A stretch of 64,000 nt of DNA from contig MVIG01000006.1 in NCBI GenBank assembly GCA_002086835.1, positions 186,001 to 250,000 on the forward strand. The letters are read 5' to 3'. Source of the DNA: Mycolicibacterium porcinum (GTDB lineage: Bacteria > Actinomycetota > Actinomycetes > Mycobacteriales > Mycobacteriaceae). The notes below the pieces were generated by a model, which searched no databases, was not told the origin of the DNA, and worked only from the letters and a program-made list of their open reading frames with translations. The stretch's first letter is position 1; every line of letters starts with the position of its first letter. Position numbers and translations under genes: made by a program. Below, in pieces: positions 61,479 to 64,000 of the stretch.

Positions 61479-62336
61479 ATGCCCAGCGAAACGCCCCGCC
61501 TGCTGTTCGTCCACGCCCATCCGGACGACGAAACCCTCACGACCGGTGCCACGATCGCGCACTACGCCGCACTCGGCGCGGAGGTGCACGTGGTGACCTG
61601 CACCCTCGGTGAGGAGGGGGAGGTGATCGGTGACCGCTACGCGCGGTTGGCGGTGGACCACGCCGATCAGCTCGGCGGATACCGCATCAGTGAGCTGACG
61701 AAGGCGCTCAGCGCGCTCGGCATCGGCGCACCCCGGTTCCTCGGCGGCCCCGGCCGGTGGCGCGACTCGGGCATGGAAGGTTCACCGGCGCGCAAGCAAC
61801 AACGGTTCATTGACGCCGATTTCGACGAGGCAGTCGGTGAACTGGTGCAGATCATCGACGAGCTGCGCCCCCACGTCGTCGTCACCTACGACCCCGACGG
61901 CGGATACGGGCACCCCGACCACAAACAGGCCCACCGCGTCACCACCGCGGCCGTCGACTCCGCCGGCTGGGACGTACCCAAGTTCTATTGGACGGTCATG
62001 GCGAGCACCGCAATGCGGGCCGGCCTGCAGAGCTTGCACGACGTTCCCGAGGATTGGATCCGGATCGAGGTGGGCGATGTCCCGTTCGGGTACGCCGACG
62101 ACCAGATCGATGCCGTCGTCGACGCCACCGCGCAGCTGCCGGCCAAGGTCGCCGCGATGCGGGCGCACGCCACCCAGGTCACCGTCGCCCCCGACGGCCG
62201 CGCATTCGCGCTGTCCAACAACCTCGCCCTGCCGCTGATCGGTGAAGAGCACTATGTGCTCGTGTCAGGTGAGGCAGGGGAGCGCGACGAGCGTGGATGG
62301 GAAACCGACCTGCTGCACGGACTGAATCTGCAATAG
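61479..62336 (+). CDS. mshB: N-acetyl-GlcN-Ins deacetylase MshB (mycothiol biosynthesis)
   Basis: MshB is the zinc deacetylase that converts 1-D-myo-inosityl-2-acetamido-2-deoxy-glucopyranoside to the free amine, the second committed step of mycothiol synthesis. The 285-residue protein has the PIG-L/LmbE fold. Zinc ligands His14 and Asp17 are in HAHPDDET and His148 is in GHPDH, and the general base Asp16 is next to them. Start and length agree with the mycobacterial enzyme. A small ORF and the Rv1171-like gene follow on the same strand. Confidence 0.95.
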   Translation: MPSETPRLLFVHAHPDDETLTTGATIAHYAALGAEVHVVTCTLGEEGEVIGDRYARLAVDHADQLGGYRISELTKALSALGIGAPRFLGGPGRWRDSGMEGSPARKQQRFIDADFDEAVGELVQIIDELRPHVVVTYDPDGGYGHPDHKQAHRVTTAAVDSAGWDVPKFYWTVMASTAMRAGLQSLHDVPEDWIRIEVGDVPFGYADDQIDAVVDATAQLPAKVAAMRAHATQVTVAPDGRAFALSNNLALPLIGEEHYVLVSGEAGERDERGWETDLLHGLNLQ

Positions 62337-62389
62337 CCAAAACTGGACGCGGTAAGCTCCGGTGAATCAGAGGCGTCGAAGGGACATTC

Positions 62390-62497
62390 ATGGACCCCGA
62401 TCTGGATCCGAACCTGCAGCACTGGCAGGACCGTGCGGACAACTTCCAGTGGGTGGTGGGTTCGCTTGTCGGTCTGCTCGACAGCATCCCGACCTGA
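62390..62497 (+). CDS. 35-aa small protein between mshB and the Rv1171 homologue
   Basis: The ATG at 62390, with GAAGGGA five bases upstream, opens a 35-codon frame starting MDPDLDPNLQHWQDRADNFQ and ending in GSLVGLLDSIPT. It is acidic at the front with one hydrophobic stretch at the end. Its TGA overlaps a CTG that would be the start of the next gene (CTGA), suggesting coupled translation. I do not know a named family. Confidence 0.65.
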   Translation: MDPDLDPNLQHWQDRADNFQWVVGSLVGLLDSIPT

Positions 62498-62514
62498 CCC
62501 CGCCCACGGACCTC

Positions 62515-62871
62515 GTGCTGGGTCGCATCGTCCTGGCACTGCTCGCGGTTGACGGCATCATCTCCGCCGTCGTAGGTGCATTGCTACTGCCGTCCTATAT
62601 CGGATCGATCCCATTCCCGGTGAGCGCGCTGGCCGCCGGAGCACTCAACACCGCGCTCGTGTGGGCTGCCACGTACTGGACCGATTCCATGCGCGTGGCG
62701 GCGCTGCCGTTGTGGACCTGGCTGGCCGCCGTCGTGGCCATGACCTTCGGCGGACCGGGCGGCGACATCATCTTCGCGGGAAGCGGCCTGATGGCCTACG
62801 GCTCACTGATATTCATCGCCGCCGGTGCGTTACCACCGGCGGCGATGCTGAGACGGCACTACCGCCGCTGA
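62515..62871 (+). CDS. conserved membrane protein (Rv1171-like)
   Basis: This is about 118 residues from the GTG at 62515, with four hydrophobic helices (VLALLAVDGIISAVVGALLL; VSALAAGALNTALVWAA; LWTWLAAVVAMTFGG; GSLIFIAAGALPPAAML) and the motif TFGGPGGDIIFAGSG. The start is uncertain: a CTG at 62494 overlapping the stop of the small upstream ORF would give LTPPTDLVLGR, and a distant GTG at 62362 is unlikely. The function is unknown; the position after mshB matches Rv1171. It ends one base before the convergent paralogue F. Confidence 0.8.
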   Translation: MLGRIVLALLAVDGIISAVVGALLLPSYIGSIPFPVSALAAGALNTALVWAATYWTDSMRVAALPLWTWLAAVVAMTFGGPGGDIIFAGSGLMAYGSLIFIAAGALPPAAMLRRHYRR

Positions 62872-62872
62872 C

Positions 62873-64000
62873 CTACTTCTTGTCGTTCTTGGCGTTGTCC
62901 GACTTGCCGCTGTCGTTAGTGTCCTTGGACTGCTGGGAGTCCTTGGCCTTCGGAGTCGCCTTCGGCGTGGCCTTGGTCTTCGGGGTCAGATTCCGCACGG
63001 AGTTCTTCACCGCGTCACGCGTGTCGTCGCCTGCCTTCTTGACTCCCGAGGCAGTCTTTCCGGCGGCCTCGCGGACACGTTGACGCACTGAACGGCCAGG
63101 TGTCGTGTCAGTTGTTTCCGTGTTGTCGACCGCGGTTGTGTCGTCAGCGTTCCGCAGAGCCTGACGTATCGACTTCGGGACGACGCTGACGTCGTCTTGC
63201 TGCGCTGTCGTGAGCTTCTGTGGTTCGGCGTCGTTCGAAACGGCCTTGACGGTCTCGTTCAGTCCGTTGGCGAGGTTCTCCGATGCTTCTTTGGTGGTAT
63301 CGATGGCGCCCTCGACGGCCTTTTCGACCGTGCTCCCGACGAGTTCGGTGACCGGACCATCTTCGCCCGCGGCTGCCTGCACCTTGAGTCGGTCGGCGAG
63401 GGTAGCGAGGCTGGTTCCTCCGGTCAGCGATTTGAACGCCGTCGCGAAGTCGTCGCGGGCCTTGGTGATCGCATCGGTCACGGCCGTGAGCGGGTTCTGT
63501 GCGGCGCCATCGAGAGCTGCTGTCGGTGCGGCGAGCGTGCTGGCCAGGAACGGTCCCTGCAGCGGAGGGCGTGGCGGCAGTGGGATGGGTGGCAACGGGA
63601 TGAACGTATTGACGACATCAATGCCAAGCCACGCGACGGCCAAGACGGCATCCACGCCGAAATCGGCTAGGTTCTGAATAATGCCGCCGTCCCCGCGCAG
63701 CCAGTCGGTGAAGTTGAAGACGCCGCTGGCAATGAGGGATTGGCCGAAGTTGTAGGCGTCCATGAGCAGGCCGCCGGCCCATCCTCCGACCCAGGGAACC
63801 CATCCGAGCGCGGCAGCGCCGACTTCGAATCCCCACTGCACCCAGGGCTCGACCGTCACATAGACCTGGTCGATCGTGTTGGCGAGATTGGGGGCTATCG
63901 CGATCGCGGTGGGCGCTGCGGTCACACCGGTGGCTGCCGCTGCGGGAGCCACTCCGAGCGCGGGTGCCGCACCGGACTCGGAGGGCAGCTTGGGCGTAAC
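62873..64000 (-). CDS. envelope protein with Lys-rich tail (F), 5' truncated by window edge
   Basis: The frame is open to the right edge, so the N-terminus lies outside. The visible 375 residues start with an Ala-rich segment, then a Trp/Gly-rich hydrophobic region (VEPWVQWGFEVGAAALGWVP, then WVGGWAGGLLMDAYNFGQSL) and a Pro-rich turn (IPLPPIPLPPRPPL) quite unlike paralogues A-E. The C-terminal third is a basic helical tail (GRSVRQRVREAAGKTASGVK, then NLTPKTKATPKATPKAKD). It shares only the tail style and location with A-E. In M. tuberculosis the corresponding slot after Rv1171 holds PE12. The function is unknown. Confidence 0.8.
   Translation of the reverse strand, partial: VTPKLPSESGAAPALGVAPAAAATGVTAAPTAIAIAPNLANTIDQVYVTVEPWVQWGFEVGAAALGWVPWVGGWAGGLLMDAYNFGQSLIASGVFNFTDWLRGDGGIIQNLADFGVDAVLAVAWLGIDVVNTFIPLPPIPLPPRPPLQGPFLASTLAAPTAALDGAAQNPLTAVTDAITKARDDFATAFKSLTGGTSLATLADRLKVQAAAGEDGPVTELVGSTVEKAVEGAIDTTKEASENLANGLNETVKAVSNDAEPQKLTTAQQDDVSVVPKSIRQALRNADDTTAVDNTETTDTTPGRSVRQRVREAAGKTASGVKKAGDDTRDAVKNSVRNLTPKTKATPKATPKAKDSQQSKDTNDSGKSDNAKNDKK

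Overview
The window is high-GC actinobacterial DNA, most likely from a rapidly growing environmental mycobacterium (Mycolicibacterium-type). The marker genes are mcr, mmpL, pimE, mutT2, typA, lpqW and mshB, and their order follows the Rv1141c-Rv1171 region of Mycobacterium tuberculosis, as far as I remember that map. GTG/TTG starts and tightly packed or overlapping genes are common. No tRNA, rRNA, CRISPR array or intact insertion sequence was seen.

Layout. 1-4.2 kb: a GlxA/AraC regulator (cut by the left edge), a gamma-carbonic anhydrase-like protein, an aldo/keto reductase divergent from a TetR gene, and an MFS transporter. 4.3-14 kb (Rv1141c-Rv1152-like): crotonase, Mcr, SDR and nitronate monooxygenase (branched acyl-CoA and lipid oxidation), DoxX, an undivided MmpL13-type transporter with TetR and methyltransferase, then a class III-type sirtuin and a GntR protein. 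14-20 kb: PucR regulator divergent from a Baeyer-Villiger monooxygenase and a self-sufficient CYP102-type P450. 20-25 kb: two paralogous Omt-type methyltransferases, a sugar isomerase, a lipoprotein hydrolase and an F420-binding Rv1155 homologue. 25-39 kb is an accessory block between the Rv1155 and Rv1156 homologues: TetR, amino-acid permease plus serine hydrolase, acyltransferase, MFS, SGNH lipoprotein, and a LytS/LytTR two-component system with two cation/monocarboxylate symporters and their small membrane partners. 39-44.5 kb returns to the conserved order: Rv1156, nitroreductase, DUF1059, two Ala/Pro-rich secreted proteins, pimE, pterin dehydratase and mutT2.

44.5-47.8 kb holds the remains of a nitrate reductase operon: a narK start fused to what looks like a narH end, a narJ with a single-base frameshift near its end, and scraps of narI. 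A DosR-like box follows, ahead of a wax ester/diacylglycerol acyltransferase and a PNPOx-fold gene. I read this as loss of anaerobic nitrate respiration with retention of a dormancy-type lipid-storage operon.

48-64 kb: typA, lpqW, a ClC transporter, mshB and the Rv1171 homologue. Interspersed are five paralogous secreted proteins of unknown function with Lys/Ala-rich tails, plus a sixth with a similar tail but a different front. They occupy the positions held by PE/PPE genes in M. tuberculosis. Three share an inverted repeat about 40 bp upstream of the start codon, and two share a 172-bp stretch that is identical by eye. This array is the best candidate for an undescribed system here.
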